From Exilibacterium tricleocarpae (lineage in GTDB: Bacteria; Pseudomonadota; Gammaproteobacteria; Pseudomonadales; Cellvibrionaceae), in NCBI RefSeq assembly GCF_007004655.1, contig NZ_ML660093.1, forward strand, positions 229,197-293,196: 64,000 nucleotides of DNA, written 5' to 3'. The notes beneath the pieces were generated by a model. The model worked only from the letters and a program-made list of their open reading frames with translations, ran no database searches and had not been told where the DNA came from. The translations under genes were made by a program, and so were the position numbers. This document shows, piece after piece, positions 1-9,325 of this stretch (positions are counted from its first letter, which is position 1; each line of letters opens with the position of its first letter).

Positions 1-822
1 CGCCGCTGCCGGCGGCATATTCAATAGTATCGCCGGCATAACCCCCAGGTAGTGAACGATAGTGGCCCGACTTTGCGCCGCAGTTTCCCACCAACTGTGC
101 GGATGGAAACGGTCCAGTTGCACGAGACAGCCACCGCTCATGATCATGGCCATGGCGGAACAGGCCATGGCGTTCATATGCACCAGGGGCAGCGGCGTCA
201 GCAGGCGCTCTTTGCCGTTCTCCAGCGCGCAGAGATCGCCGATACTGTTGTACCAGCGGCCGTTGCTGAGAAAATAGTCGTTGCTCAACACGCAACCTTT
301 AGGCCGGCCGGTGCTGCCGGAGGTATAGAGCAGCGCACATTCGGTGCGGTGATCGACAGGACGGGCAAGTGGCGCTGACCGGGCCGCGGGTATCGCTTTC
401 TCATCGGGGTGTATAACCGGCAACTCGATACCGGCCTGCCGCGCCGCGCATTGCAATGCCGCTTGACGCTCTGGGATGCAGACTGCCAGGCAGACTTCGC
501 TGTGACTCAGCAGGTAGGCGGTTTCAGCGTCGGTCATGTCGCCGTTGACCGGGACCGCGCTGACCCCGAGCGCGTTCAGGGCCAGCCAGTGAAGAAAAAA
601 CGCCGCGCGGTTTTCCAGCAACAGGGCGACGCGATGACCGCAACCATAACCCGCTGCGCAGTAAAGTCTTCGCAGGCGCTCCACCGCCGCGCCGGTGGCG
701 CCGTAACTGAGTTCGACAGCGCTGTCGCTGTAGCCGCGGGTGGCGGCCGCGGGGATGCACAGAAACGGCTGCTGCGCATACGCCTCGACACTGTCGCGAA
801 AGGCCTGATAAACGCTGGACAT
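1..822 (-). CDS. AMP-dependent acyl-CoA synthetase/ligase (partial, 3' end outside window)
   Basis: About 274 N-terminal residues of an ANL-superfamily adenylating enzyme, which would activate a carboxylic acid to acyl-AMP and then to its CoA thioester. The P-loop-like signature YTSGSTGRPKG lies near residue 165 and is preceded by a typical substrate-entry region (HRVALLLENRAAFFLHWLAL). The start ATG at 822 gives MSSVYQAFRDSVEAY. The gene runs off the left edge, so the C-terminal hinge and lid domain are not seen. It follows the LysR gene on the same strand with a gap of about 108 bp, so the two could be co-transcribed. The substrate cannot be read from this fragment; carnitine/crotonobetaine-type, aromatic or fatty acids are all possible. 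Confidence 0.85.
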   Translation of the reverse strand, partial: MSSVYQAFRDSVEAYAQQPFLCIPAAATRGYSDSAVELSYGATGAAVERLRRLYCAAGYGCGHRVALLLENRAAFFLHWLALNALGVSAVPVNGDMTDAETAYLLSHSEVCLAVCIPERQAALQCAARQAGIELPVIHPDEKAIPAARSAPLARPVDHRTECALLYTSGSTGRPKGCVLSNDYFLSNGRWYNSIGDLCALENGKERLLTPLPLVHMNAMACSAMAMIMSGGCLVQLDRFHPHSWWETAAQSRATIVHYLGVMPAILLNMPPAAA

Positions 823-930
823 AAACCCCGATTCCCCGCCTCGATACTGAACGCTGTCGAGCGAGTATAAAGCAGGCCAAAAGCCGTTGTAATTTGGTAA
901 TTTTTATATCGGATATTTGCCTGGTGGATA

Positions 931-1854
931 TCAGGCATCGACGCCCTGGGTGTCCTGCCGGTACATACCTAAAATGATGTCGCGCACCCATTGATGACCG
1001 GGATCGCCGTGCAGGCTGCTGTGCCACATCAGGTAAACCGGTGCCCGCCAGTCGTCGAGCGGGGCCGGCAGCAGTTGCAGATCGAACAGCGCGGCAAAAT
1101 GCCGCGCGACTTTTTCCGGCAGGGTGCAGATCATATTCGACTCTGCGACGATATACGGCATATTGAAAAAACTGGCGACGCGCATGCCGTGGCGGCGGCG
1201 CAGGCCGTTGGCCAGCAGGTGCTGGTCCAGCAGGGAAATCCGTTTATCTTTGGGATAGAGCGCCACCTGCTCGGTCTGTAAAAACTGCTCCATGCTCAGG
1301 CTCTGTTGAATCTTCGGATGATCCCGGCGCGCCAGGCAATAGCCCGGTTCACGGCAGAGGATTTCGATATGGAAATCGTCTTCGAGCAGCGGGATGTTGT
1401 CCACGGCGAAGTCCACGCTGCCGAAGTGCATCAAGTCTTTCAGGTCCGCCTCGTACTGGGGCCAGATATTGATACGCACGGCGGATGCCTCGGCCTGTAG
1501 CCGCCGCAGTAGTTGCGGCACTACGACAATACCGCCGTAGTCCACCGAAGCCAGGGTAAACACGCGATCGGTTTTTTGGTGATCGAAGGTCACCGACTGG
1601 GTGACGGTTTCACTGACCAGATCGAGAATCCGGCGAATCGGGCGCTCCAGCTCCAGAGCCCTGGGGGTGGGTTTGACACCGCTGCCGGTGCGGATAAAAA
1701 GCTCGTCGTTCAGCGTCAGTCGCAGTCGCGCCACGGCCGCGCTCATGGCCGGCTGGCTCATACCGATCTTGTCCGCAGCGGCGGACATCTTGCGCTCGGT
1801 CATAATCGCATCAAAGATGGTCAGCAGGTTGAGGTCGACACTGCGTAAGTTCAT
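931..1854 (-). CDS. LysR-family transcriptional regulator
   Basis: A 307-residue protein, the usual LysR length. The N-terminal winged helix-turn-helix (about residues 6-65, with MSAAADKIGMSQPAMSAAVA as recognition region) is followed by a periplasmic-binding-protein-like effector domain from about residue 90. The start is MNLRSVDLNLLTIFDAIM, close to the NodD/NahR-like branch. It is divergent from the MFS exporter gene (208-bp shared intergenic region) and upstream of the acyl-CoA synthetase gene on its own strand, so both are candidate targets. The effector is unknown. Confidence 0.9.
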   Translation of the reverse strand: MNLRSVDLNLLTIFDAIMTERKMSAAADKIGMSQPAMSAAVARLRLTLNDELFIRTGSGVKPTPRALELERPIRRILDLVSETVTQSVTFDHQKTDRVFTLASVDYGGIVVVPQLLRRLQAEASAVRINIWPQYEADLKDLMHFGSVDFAVDNIPLLEDDFHIEILCREPGYCLARRDHPKIQQSLSMEQFLQTEQVALYPKDKRISLLDQHLLANGLRRRHGMRVASFFNMPYIVAESNMICTLPEKVARHFAALFDLQLLPAPLDDWRAPVYLMWHSSLHGDPGHQWVRDIILGMYRQDTQGVDA

Positions 1855-2062
1855 TGGAGTATCTTTTTGACTTCTATGTGGTTGATTTACATGTTTTTTT
1901 TAAGGTTTGGTCGCCTGATGGCAGCGTTTGGTTTACCAGAGTAGCGCAAAAACGCCGGTTGGGGCGAATAAATCCTCCGTTTTGATCGCGCTGTTATTCC
2001 TTGCAATCCCGTTGTCACCTCTTACCATGTCGGGCACTCGCAATCAGGAATAAGGTAAACCA

Positions 2063-3295
2063 TTGAACGCTGTACCCCCGGAATCCACTGTATCCTCCAA
2101 ACCTGCTCTGCCTCTGGGCGAGTTTGTCGCATTGATGGCCTTGTTGACGTCGCTGGTGGCTCTGTCGATAGATGCGATGTTACCGGCGTTACCCGAGATC
2201 GGTCGCGATTTACTGGCCGGCGATGTCAATAACAATCAACTGGTGGTGTCGGTCTTGTTCTTCGGTCTCGCGTTGGGGTTGTTTCTCTACGGCCCGCTGT
2301 CGGACAGTATCGGCCGTAAACCGGCGGTTTTTATCGGCATGGGCATCTTTATTGCCGGCTGCCTGCTGGCGATTTTCGCCACCGACTTTCGCACCATGCT
2401 GCTCGGCCGGCTGTTGCAGGGCATCGGGCTGGGGGCGCCGCGGGTAGTGGCGATTGCGCTGATCCGCGATCTTTACGAGGGCGCCGCCATGGCGCGGGTG
2501 ATGTCCTTTATCACGACCCTTTTTATCGCTGTGCCGATGGTTGCGCCGGCCCTGGGGCAGGGTATTTTACTGGTGTCCGACTGGCGCATGATTTTTTGGG
2601 TGATTCTGTTGTTAGGTGTGGTCAGCTTGTGTTGGTTTGCCATTCGCCAACCGGAAACCCTGCCGCCGTCACGCCGCGCGCCGTTTTCGCCCCGGTGCCT
2701 GGGCGCTGCCGCGCGGGAGGTGTTTGCCAACCGGATTGCGCTGGGTTACACCCTGGCTGCCGGCGCTATTTTCAGCGCTTTCCTGGCTTATCTGAGTACC
2801 GTACAGCAGATTTTTCAACAGCAATACGCCCTGGCCAACTGGTTTCCCTTGATTTTTGCCGGCCTGGCGTTTGCGGTCGGCAGCGCCTCTTACCTCAACG
2901 GCCGGCTGGTGATGCGGCTCGGCATGCAGTGGATAGTGCGGCGGTCGCTGTTGTTGCTGGCCGGCGTGTCGCTGCTGTTTCTCGCCCCTGCCCATTACTT
3001 TGCCGGGCATCCGCCGCTGTGGCTGCTGCTGGCTTACCTGGCGGTCGCGCTATTTTGTGCGGGGTTGTTGTTCGGCAATATCAATGCACTGGCGATGGAA
3101 CCGCTCGGGCATATCGCCGGTATGGGAGCGGCGGTGGTCGGTTCGCTGTCTACCCTGATGTCATTACCTGTGGGTATTGCTATCGCGCGTGTCTATGCCG
3201 GTAGTGTTATGCCGATAGTGGCCGGTTTCGCCGTCGGGGCCATTGTGACGCTGTTACTTGTGAACTGGGCGGAGCGCGGGCGGCCGACGCCGTAA
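2063..3295 (+). CDS. MFS drug/metabolite exporter, Bcr/CflA type
   Basis: A 410-residue inner-membrane protein with about 12 hydrophobic segments and the MFS motif A (GPLSDSIGRKP) after the second helix. The RLLQGIGLGAPRVVAIALIR stretch is characteristic of the Bcr/CflA (DHA1) proton-coupled exporters. The start is a TTG codon preceded by AGGAATAAGG; there is no better ATG in frame near the first helix. The last residues are hydrophilic (NWAERGRPTP). Divergent from the LysR gene, which probably controls it. The exported substrate is unknown. Confidence 0.88.
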   Translation: MNAVPPESTVSSKPALPLGEFVALMALLTSLVALSIDAMLPALPEIGRDLLAGDVNNNQLVVSVLFFGLALGLFLYGPLSDSIGRKPAVFIGMGIFIAGCLLAIFATDFRTMLLGRLLQGIGLGAPRVVAIALIRDLYEGAAMARVMSFITTLFIAVPMVAPALGQGILLVSDWRMIFWVILLLGVVSLCWFAIRQPETLPPSRRAPFSPRCLGAAAREVFANRIALGYTLAAGAIFSAFLAYLSTVQQIFQQQYALANWFPLIFAGLAFAVGSASYLNGRLVMRLGMQWIVRRSLLLLAGVSLLFLAPAHYFAGHPPLWLLLAYLAVALFCAGLLFGNINALAMEPLGHIAGMGAAVVGSLSTLMSLPVGIAIARVYAGSVMPIVAGFAVGAIVTLLLVNWAERGRPTP

Positions 3296-3377
3296 GTGTT
3301 TGCCGCCAGTTGGTTGGGGGGGGCGCCTGTTAAGAGAGGGTCAAGTCTTGACTAATAGTTAATGAAAATGGAAAGGA

Positions 3378-3468
3378 GAGGGACGCCTGCAACTTAGCAA
3401 CTGAATAAAACTGTAAGCCCGATGACATACGACTAAGTTGCTAAGTTGCTAAGTTGCAGGCGTCCCTC
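3378..3468. repeat. 24-bp perfect inverted repeat with tandem CTAAGTTG units
   Basis: Positions 3378-3401 are exactly complementary to 3445-3468 (arm begins GAGGGACGCCTGCAACTTAG), separated by 43 bp. The octamer CTAAGTTG is tandemly repeated at the loop side of the right arm. It lies between the convergent MFS and maiA genes and could fold as a bidirectional terminator, though no clear T-run follows. The GGGACG end resembles the second palindromic family at 26.1 and 52.3 kb. Confidence 0.7.
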
Positions 3469-3480
3469 AAAGCATGAATG

Positions 3481-4110
3481 TCAAGGTGCATCCGCCTGCG
3501 ACTCCGGTTTAGCCTTGTCAAAAGCCGGCAACCCATTACAAGCCGCGCAAATGGCTTCAATTTTCGGATAGGCCGTCATATCAGTATCAAAACGCCGGGC
3601 GTTGTAAACCTGGGGAACCAGATAGACATCGGCCAGTGTCACCTGTTCGCCGAAGCAATAGGGCGCGGCGCGCACCTGGCTTTCCAGTGCGGTAAAACCG
3701 GTTTCGATCCAGTGCCGGTACCAGGTGTTTTTCTGCTGCTCGTCCACCTGCAACTCACCGGTGAGATACTTCAACACCCGCAGATTGTTGAGCGGGTGAA
3801 TATCACAGGCGATGATACTGGCCCAACTGCGCACAGTGGCCGCTGCGTAACTGTCAGCAGGCAACAGCGGCGGCTGCGGATACTGCGCTTCGAGATACTC
3901 CAAAATAGCGGTGGACTGGCTGATATAATCACCGCGCTCTGTTTTCAGCGCCGGTACAAATCCCTGGGGCTGGATGGCTTTGTAGCTGTCGCTGTGATGC
4001 TCCCCCGCCAGCAGGTCGACGGGAACAAGACGGTGGGCAATCCCTTTCAGGTTGAGAGCGATACGCACCCGGTAGGCCGCGGAGGATCGGTAATAGGTAT
4101 AGAGTTCCAT
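3481..4110 (-). CDS. maiA: Maleylacetoacetate isomerase
   Basis: A 209-residue zeta-class glutathione-S-transferase-fold enzyme that isomerises 4-maleylacetoacetate to 4-fumarylacetoacetate using glutathione, the penultimate step of homogentisate breakdown. The N-terminal thioredoxin-like domain carries the zeta signature YYRSSAAYRVRIALNLKG at residues 6-23; the glutathione-binding QSTAILEYLE stretch is at about 65-74. The C-terminal helical domain contains the family stretch CDIHPLNNLRVLKYL. It is the last gene of the minus-strand homogentisate operon, starting 19 bp after the fahA stop. The length is normal for the family. Confidence 0.95.
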   Translation of the reverse strand: MELYTYYRSSAAYRVRIALNLKGIAHRLVPVDLLAGEHHSDSYKAIQPQGFVPALKTERGDYISQSTAILEYLEAQYPQPPLLPADSYAAATVRSWASIIACDIHPLNNLRVLKYLTGELQVDEQQKNTWYRHWIETGFTALESQVRAAPYCFGEQVTLADVYLVPQVYNARRFDTDMTAYPKIEAICAACNGLPAFDKAKPESQADAP

Positions 4111-4129
4111 GGTTTATCTCCGTTTGATC

Positions 4130-5443
4130 TTACACGCGTGCCGGCAGCACAGTAGCCACTACTTCACCGAAGCCGATACGCGCGGCGCCGTCGCGCTGGC
4201 AGTAGCCGCGCATAACAATGCTATCGCCGTCTTCGAGGAAGGTGCGCTGCTCGCCATTGGGCAGTGTTATTGGCCGCTTGCCACCGCCGGTCAGTTCCAG
4301 AATGGAGCCGGCCTCCTCCGGTTGCGGACCGGATTGGGTGCCCGAACCCAGCAGGTCACCGGGATTCATGGCACAACCGGTAACGCTGTGGTGGGTGAGC
4401 ATCTGGGCGGCGGTCCAGTAGGAGTGGCGGAAGCTGGAGCTGGACAGCCGCGCCGGTGCCTCTCCGGCGGCGCGCATCTGCGCGGTTTCAATCAGGCATT
4501 CCAGTTGTATATCGATATTGCCATGTGCCGTGTTGAAGTCGGATGTCAGGTAAGGCAGGGGCTGCGGGTCCTCGGCCGGACGCTCAAAGGCGCTTCGATA
4601 GGGAGCCAGTGCCTCCAGGGTGATGATCCAGGGTGAAATCGTGGAGGCAAAGTTCTTGGCCAGGAAGGGACCCAGTGGCTGGTATTCCCAGGCCTGGATA
4701 TCGCGAGCGGACCAGTCGTTCAACAGACACAGGCCGAACACGTGAGCCTCCGCCGCGTCTATGTCGATGCGCTCTCCAAGCGCTGTGCCCCGGCCGACAA
4801 AGATACCCATCTCCAGTTCATAGTCCAGGCGTTTACAGGGACCGAAGCTCGGCTCGTTGGCATCGGGGGCTTTGGTCTGGCCCACCGGGCGCGGAAAGGT
4901 CTGCCCGGAAACACCGATAGTCGAGGCGCGTCCGTGATAGCCGATCGGCACCCATTTGTAGTTGGGCAGCAGGGGACTGTCCGGCCGGAACAACGAGCCG
5001 ATCGCCGTTGCGTGATGAATGGAAGTATAAAAGTCGGTGTAGTCGCCGATGCGGCAGGGCAGGTCGTATTCCACCGCCGCCTGTGGCACCAGGCAATTCG
5101 CCAGACTCGACTGCGCGGCGGCGCCGCTGCGCAGGGCCCGCGACAGCGCCAGGCGCAGGGCGGCGTTGGTATCGGGACCCAGCGCCATCAACGCGTTAAG
5201 CGAACTTTGCGCTGCGGCTTTAGCCGCCGCCAGCGCTTCGCCTTCGAAGACACCGGCGCCAGCAGCGGCGGCCATATCCAACACCTGGTCGCCGATGGCA
5301 ACGCCACCGCGCATGACTTCGTCGCTACCGCTGCGACGGAATACGGCGAAGGGCAGATTCTGGATCGGGAAATCGCTGTTGTTATTGGCAGAGGTCACCC
5401 AACTGGTGAGTCGTGGGGCGTGGGTTTCGTTGAGCTGTGTCAT
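4130..5443 (-). CDS. fahA: Fumarylacetoacetase
   Basis: A 437-residue cytosolic hydrolase that cleaves 4-fumarylacetoacetate to fumarate and acetoacetate, delivering carbon to the TCA cycle. The catalytic-domain motifs GYHGRASTIGVSGQTFPRPV, LDYELEMGIFVG (metal-binding glutamates) and LLNDWSARDIQAWEYQPLGP (metal-binding aspartate region) are intact and in family order. The N-terminal SH3-like domain occupies about the first 115 residues. It lies directly upstream of maiA and 276 bp downstream of hmgA on the same strand. Nothing appears truncated. Confidence 0.95.
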   Translation of the reverse strand: MTQLNETHAPRLTSWVTSANNNSDFPIQNLPFAVFRRSGSDEVMRGGVAIGDQVLDMAAAAGAGVFEGEALAAAKAAAQSSLNALMALGPDTNAALRLALSRALRSGAAAQSSLANCLVPQAAVEYDLPCRIGDYTDFYTSIHHATAIGSLFRPDSPLLPNYKWVPIGYHGRASTIGVSGQTFPRPVGQTKAPDANEPSFGPCKRLDYELEMGIFVGRGTALGERIDIDAAEAHVFGLCLLNDWSARDIQAWEYQPLGPFLAKNFASTISPWIITLEALAPYRSAFERPAEDPQPLPYLTSDFNTAHGNIDIQLECLIETAQMRAAGEAPARLSSSSFRHSYWTAAQMLTHHSVTGCAMNPGDLLGSGTQSGPQPEEAGSILELTGGGKRPITLPNGEQRTFLEDGDSIVMRGYCQRDGAARIGFGEVVATVLPARV

Positions 5444-5568
5444 GATGTAGAACCTGCGTTTGGAGTCTGGGGTTGGAGCCTTAATGCATTTACTGAGTAG
5501 AATTTTTACACTTTGTAGATTCTCACGTTATCCTCACTGGTCTTGATCAAAAGTAGCGGCCCGTGTCG

Positions 5569-5638
5569 GGTGGCACTCTCCTGACTCGCGGTGCCCGTCA
5601 CAGCACCCCTGTTGTCGGAAGTTTTTCAAAGTGCCACC
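5569..5638. repeat. Inverted repeat GGTGGCACT / AGTGCCACC in hmgA-fahA spacer
   Basis: A 9-bp arm at 5569-5577 is repeated inverted at 5630-5638 in the otherwise featureless 276-bp spacer between hmgA and fahA. The GTGCCACC word also occurs in the palindromic units at 26.1 and 52.3 kb, so this may be a decayed relative. A role in processing or attenuating the operon transcript is possible but not shown. Confidence 0.4.
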
Positions 5639-5719
5639 AGAGGCAGATCTGCTGCCCTGATATCTTTAATCAAAATCGTGTGATAACCCATGCTATTGCG
5701 ATCTACTGAACAGCGTTTG

Positions 5720-7024
5720 CTAACGCTGCCCGTTAAAAAATTTTTTCAGTGTACCCCAGCAGTCCAGATAGTCTTTCTGCCTGGCCGGCGTTTCCAGCGC
5801 GAACCGGGTGGGTGCGATCACATAGCGGGATTCGAACATAAACGCCAGGGTGTTGGTATAACGCTGCGGCGCCAGTGTCGCATTGCTGGCTTTTTCGAAC
5901 ACCCCGGCCTCTGGGCCGTGGGGTGTCATGCAGTTGTGCAGGCTCATACCACCGGGCTCGAAACCTTTTTCCTTGGCATCGTAAACTCCTCTGATCAGGC
6001 CCATAAACTCGCTCATGATATTGCGATGGTACCAGGGCGGACGAAATGTATCCTCGGCCACCATCCAGCGCGGCGGAAAGATAACAAAGTCGACATTGGC
6101 GACGCCGGCAGTATCGCTCGGCGCCGTCAGCACGGTAAAGATCGACGGGTCCGGGTGGTCGTAGCTGACGGTGTTGATCACATTGAACCGCGCCAGGTCG
6201 TACTTGTAAGGCGCCGCGTTGCCCACCCAGGCCACCACGTCGAGCGGCGAGTGATCGAGCGGCGCCTGATGCAGGCCGCCGCAGAATTTTGCCACCAGCG
6301 TATACTCGCCTTCAACGTCCTCGAAGCGGGCCACCGGGTACTGGAAGTCGCGGTCGTTGGCATAGCCGTTGGCCCCCACCGGCCCCCGTTCCGGCAATTG
6401 CAGGGGCGCGCCGTAGTTTTCGCAGAGATAGCCGCGCACCGGGCCACCGGGCAGTTCGATTTTGAATTTGATACCGCGGGGGATCACCATAATCTCGCCG
6501 GGTTTGACATGCAGAACACCCAGTTCGGTATAGGCGAGCAATTCACCCGCCTGCGGCACAAACAACAGTTCGCCGTCGGCGCAATAAAAAAACCGCTGCC
6601 CCATGCCGCGGTTGGCGGTGTATACATGGATGCCGATACCGGTCTGCGTGCGGGCGTCGCCGTTGGCGGCCACGGTGGTGAGCCCCTGCAAAAAGTCGGT
6701 GGGAGTCTCGGGTATCGGCAGGGCATCCCAGCGCATGACGTTGGGCGGGCAGGGCGCCTCGGTGATGGGCGCGGTGCGCAGCAGCCCGGCGTCGAGCGGA
6801 CGAAAATCCCCCATCGCAATGGAGGGGCGGATACGGTAGGTCCAGGTGCGGCGGTTGGTCGCCCGCGGTGCCGTAAACGCGGTGTTGCTGAACTGTTCGG
6901 CATAGAGTTTGTAGGGGCATTGCTGCGGGGCAAACCGGCCCACCGGCAGGGCGCCGGGCAGCGCCTCGGTTTCGTGTTCATTGCCGAAGCCGGTCAGGTA
7001 ATGAAGTTCGCTGGGATCGATCAT
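5720..7024 (-). CDS. hmgA: Homogentisate 1,2-dioxygenase
   Basis: A cytosolic non-haem iron dioxygenase of 434 residues that opens the homogentisate ring to give maleylacetoacetate. The iron-binding region [18 protein letters not shown] plus the later [12 protein letters not shown] supplies the conserved His, Glu and His. The N-terminal [20 protein letters not shown] is the family hallmark. I start at ATG 7024 ([10 protein letters not shown]) because CAGGGAACTG lies just upstream; an in-frame ATG at 7045 would add seven residues without a ribosome-binding site. It follows the DUF2783 gene by about 33 bp and precedes fahA. Confidence 0.95.
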   Translation of the reverse strand: MIDPSELHYLTGFGNEHETEALPGALPVGRFAPQQCPYKLYAEQFSNTAFTAPRATNRRTWTYRIRPSIAMGDFRPLDAGLLRTAPITEAPCPPNVMRWDALPIPETPTDFLQGLTTVAANGDARTQTGIGIHVYTANRGMGQRFFYCADGELLFVPQAGELLAYTELGVLHVKPGEIMVIPRGIKFKIELPGGPVRGYLCENYGAPLQLPERGPVGANGYANDRDFQYPVARFEDVEGEYTLVAKFCGGLHQAPLDHSPLDVVAWVGNAAPYKYDLARFNVINTVSYDHPDPSIFTVLTAPSDTAGVANVDFVIFPPRWMVAEDTFRPPWYHRNIMSEFMGLIRGVYDAKEKGFEPGGMSLHNCMTPHGPEAGVFEKASNATLAPQRYTNTLAFMFESRYVIAPTRFALETPARQKDYLDCWGTLKKFFNGQR

Positions 7025-7057
7025 AGTCAGTTCCCTGTTGCGCATCTGGCGCAGTGA

Positions 7058-7267
7058 TTATGAGGTCGGGTCGAGGGCGCCGGCAATAGCCAGTGCTTCG
7101 CGCAGGGTGTCCAGGTCGCCGATATGGTTGGCCAGCAGCAGCACCAGGCGCGCATTGGCCCGCTCGCTCTGATCGCGGTCGAGGTCGCGGTGCATATCGG
7201 TGAGTGCGGCATAGAACGCATCGGCATCGCTAAAATTTGGGGCGGTATTGAGTCGCTGTGGGGTCAT
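7058..7267 (-). CDS. DUF2783 small protein, probable hydroxylase coupling protein (MhaB-like)
   Basis: A 69-residue acidic helical protein (MTPQRLNTAPNFSDADAFYA at the start, then ERANARLVLLLANHIGD). Its ATG overlaps the TGA of the upstream flavoprotein gene as ATGA, which implies translational coupling. From established knowledge, the Pseudomonas putida 3-hydroxyphenylacetate 6-hydroxylase consists of a flavoprotein, MhaA, and a very small coupling protein, MhaB, encoded beside the homogentisate genes. Size, overlap and context all fit that partner. Assignment by context and size rather than by a catalytic motif. Confidence 0.7.
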   Translation of the reverse strand: MTPQRLNTAPNFSDADAFYAALTDMHRDLDRDQSERANARLVLLLANHIGDLDTLREALAIAGALDPTS

Positions 7268-9057
7268 GAGGCAGTCTCCAGATCGAAGCCCAACGCTCTT
7301 CGCATGGCCCTGGTAACTATCCCTTGCGATAGTTGCCGCCAGCGGCCGGCGATAATCTGATCGGGGCGGAACAGGTAGGTAGTGCCGACCTGGAGGTGGT
7401 AGCGTTCAGCCACCAGAGCGTCGCTGTCGATCACGGCGTTGCCGAGGTCGGCCAGCGCAGTAGGCATCCGGGCGTCACTGACCAGTAGCACATCGAGATC
7501 ATCGACGGCCTGCAACGCCTGCAGGTCACCGCGCAGGGCCATTCCGTCGGTTGCCCCGAGATAAACCATGGCGACAAAGCGATTGCCGAGTTGGTCGAGT
7601 AGCCAGTCGGGCTTGCCATTGCGCGTGACAGGTGCATCCAGAGGTGCGGCGCCGGCGCTGAGATCAACGCCGGCGGAACAACCGGCGTCGGCGTTGGACG
7701 CACTGGAATGGAAGTTACCGGAATGAGAGGAACTGGAATGAGAGGAACTGGAATCAGAGCTAAAAGCGTCGCAGCCGGTTTCAATACTGTTCAGGGGCGA
7801 GTCCGTATAGTGACAGGGCGTCGACAGGCGGCCGCTGTTGACCAGCGCGCGGGCAAATTCGCAATCCTTGGCCAGGCGCAGTGTCTCGTCGCGAAAGATA
7901 CGGCTGATCCGATTTTTCGGGGTGATAAAGTCAGTGGCGCGGGTGGAGTGGAGAATATTCTCCGCCGCGCCGCGCTGGCGCTCGTCATTGTAAGTCTGCA
8001 GCAGCGCCACCGGCGCGCTGCCGCGCAGAATACGCGCCAGTTTCCAGGCCAGGTTCTCCACCGCTTGGATACCGCCGTTGGCGCCGCGGGCGCCGAACGG
8101 CGAAACCTGGTGGGCGGCGTCGCCGATAAACACCACGCGCCGGTGGATGAAGTTATCCATTTTGCGACACTGGAAGGTGTAGACACTGGCCCACTCAAGG
8201 TCGAATTCCACCGCCTCCCCCAGCATGGCCTGCAGGCGCGGGCGAATATTCGCCTCTTTGATTTCCTCAGCCGGATCGGCATCCCAACCGAGTTGCAGGT
8301 CGATACGCCAGACATCGTCGGCCTGGCGGTGCAGCAGCGCCGACTGGTTGCGGTGAAACGGCGGGTCGAACCAGAACCAGCGCTCGGTGGGAAAGCGGGC
8401 TTTCATCACCACATCGGCGATCAGGAAGCGGTCCTGAAACACCTGGCCCTTGCTCTCCAGACCGAGGGCGGTGCGGATTTTGCTGTTGGCGCCATCCGCC
8501 ACCAGCAGGTAGTCGCAGGTCAGGGGGTAGCTGCCCTCGGGTGTGTCGACCTGGATGCGGGTGCCACCGGGATCAGTGTCCACCGCGCTGACTTTGTTTT
8601 TCCAGCGCAGGTCGATAGTCTCAAAAGCCGCCACCCGTTCCACCAGGTACTGTTCAAAGTAGTACTGCTGCAGGTTGATAAACGCCGGCAGCTTGTGGCC
8701 GGACTCCGGTAGCAGGTTAAAGGCGTAGATCAAATCATCCTGAAAAAACACCTTGCCCGATTGCCAGGTAATACCTTTGTCGACCATACGCTCGGCGCAG
8801 CCGTAGCGATCCATGATTTCCAGCGTGCGCTTGGCAAAACAGATGGCGCGGGAGCCGACGCTGACGGTGTCGTTGTCGTCCAGGATTACGCTGGGAACAC
8901 CCTGCAGGGCCAGATCCAGAGCGGCCGCCAGTCCGCAGGGGCCGGCCCCGACAATGATGACCGGGTGATGGGGTGCGGTGGCCGTATCCTGGTCTGGGCT
9001 GCGCCGGTAGTCGTAGACCGGATTGGTGTAAGTCTGTGGCATAGCTGCTGGGTTCAC
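7264..9057 (-). CDS. FAD-dependent aromatic hydroxylase, probable 3-hydroxyphenylacetate 6-hydroxylase (MhaA-like)
   Basis: A 597-residue group A flavoprotein monooxygenase. The FAD/NAD dinucleotide-binding motif VIIVGAGPCGLAAALDLAL starts near residue 33, the DG motif is LLVADGANSKIR, and the second FAD motif is VVFIGDAAHQVSPFGARG. A thioredoxin-like C-terminal domain follows. In this cluster the most likely reaction is hydroxylation of 3-hydroxyphenylacetate to homogentisate with the overlapping DUF2783 protein. A Ser/His-rich insert (SSDSSSSHSSSSHSG, near residues 425-440) interrupts the junction before the C-terminal domain and is encoded by 15-bp repeats. No hpd or phhA gene is present in the window, so this enzyme may be the local source of homogentisate. 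Confidence 0.8.
   Translation of the reverse strand: MNPAAMPQTYTNPVYDYRRSPDQDTATAPHHPVIIVGAGPCGLAAALDLALQGVPSVILDDNDTVSVGSRAICFAKRTLEIMDRYGCAERMVDKGITWQSGKVFFQDDLIYAFNLLPESGHKLPAFINLQQYYFEQYLVERVAAFETIDLRWKNKVSAVDTDPGGTRIQVDTPEGSYPLTCDYLLVADGANSKIRTALGLESKGQVFQDRFLIADVVMKARFPTERWFWFDPPFHRNQSALLHRQADDVWRIDLQLGWDADPAEEIKEANIRPRLQAMLGEAVEFDLEWASVYTFQCRKMDNFIHRRVVFIGDAAHQVSPFGARGANGGIQAVENLAWKLARILRGSAPVALLQTYNDERQRGAAENILHSTRATDFITPKNRISRIFRDETLRLAKDCEFARALVNSGRLSTPCHYTDSPLNSIETGCDAFSSDSSSSHSSSSHSGNFHSSASNADAGCSAGVDLSAGAAPLDAPVTRNGKPDWLLDQLGNRFVAMVYLGATDGMALRGDLQALQAVDDLDVLLVSDARMPTALADLGNAVIDSDALVAERYHLQVGTTYLFRPDQIIAGRWRQLSQGIVTRAMRRALGFDLETAS
7702..7757. repeat. In-frame 15-bp tandem repeat inside the hydroxylase gene
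   Basis: On the plus strand the unit GGAATGAGAGGAACT occurs about three times, the outer copies imperfect. It encodes the Ser/His-rich insert of the flavoprotein. The period is a multiple of three, so copy-number change would keep the reading frame. Confidence 0.75.
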
Positions 9058-9325
9058 TCAGGGGTGTCGTAGCTGCTGATGATAGTTTCATTTGAGACCA
9101 ATTTACCGGCTAAATTTAGAGATATCAAGGATAAACTGGATATATAAGCCGTATTTTTTGCTACCCGGCTAGAAAAAGGCGTGAAAAAAGTTTTTAATGC
9201 AACTATTTCAATGTTAGATTGTAAGCTTCTGATCACAATGTGCCAGTCGTGCTCCCGGCGCCGGCCCCGCACTGGCCGGCCGGCGCTGAAACCCTGCTGC
9301 CCCGATTCAACCAGGTACTGACATC
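9058..9325. promoter_or_regulatory. Divergent control region of the homogentisate cluster
   Basis: A 268-bp A/T-rich gap between the minus-strand hydroxylase operon and the plus-strand MBL-fold gene, so it must hold both promoters. ATTGT and ACAAT half-sites at about 9218-9239 form a weak dyad that could be a MarR site. I cannot define -35/-10 boxes with confidence. Confidence 0.4.
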
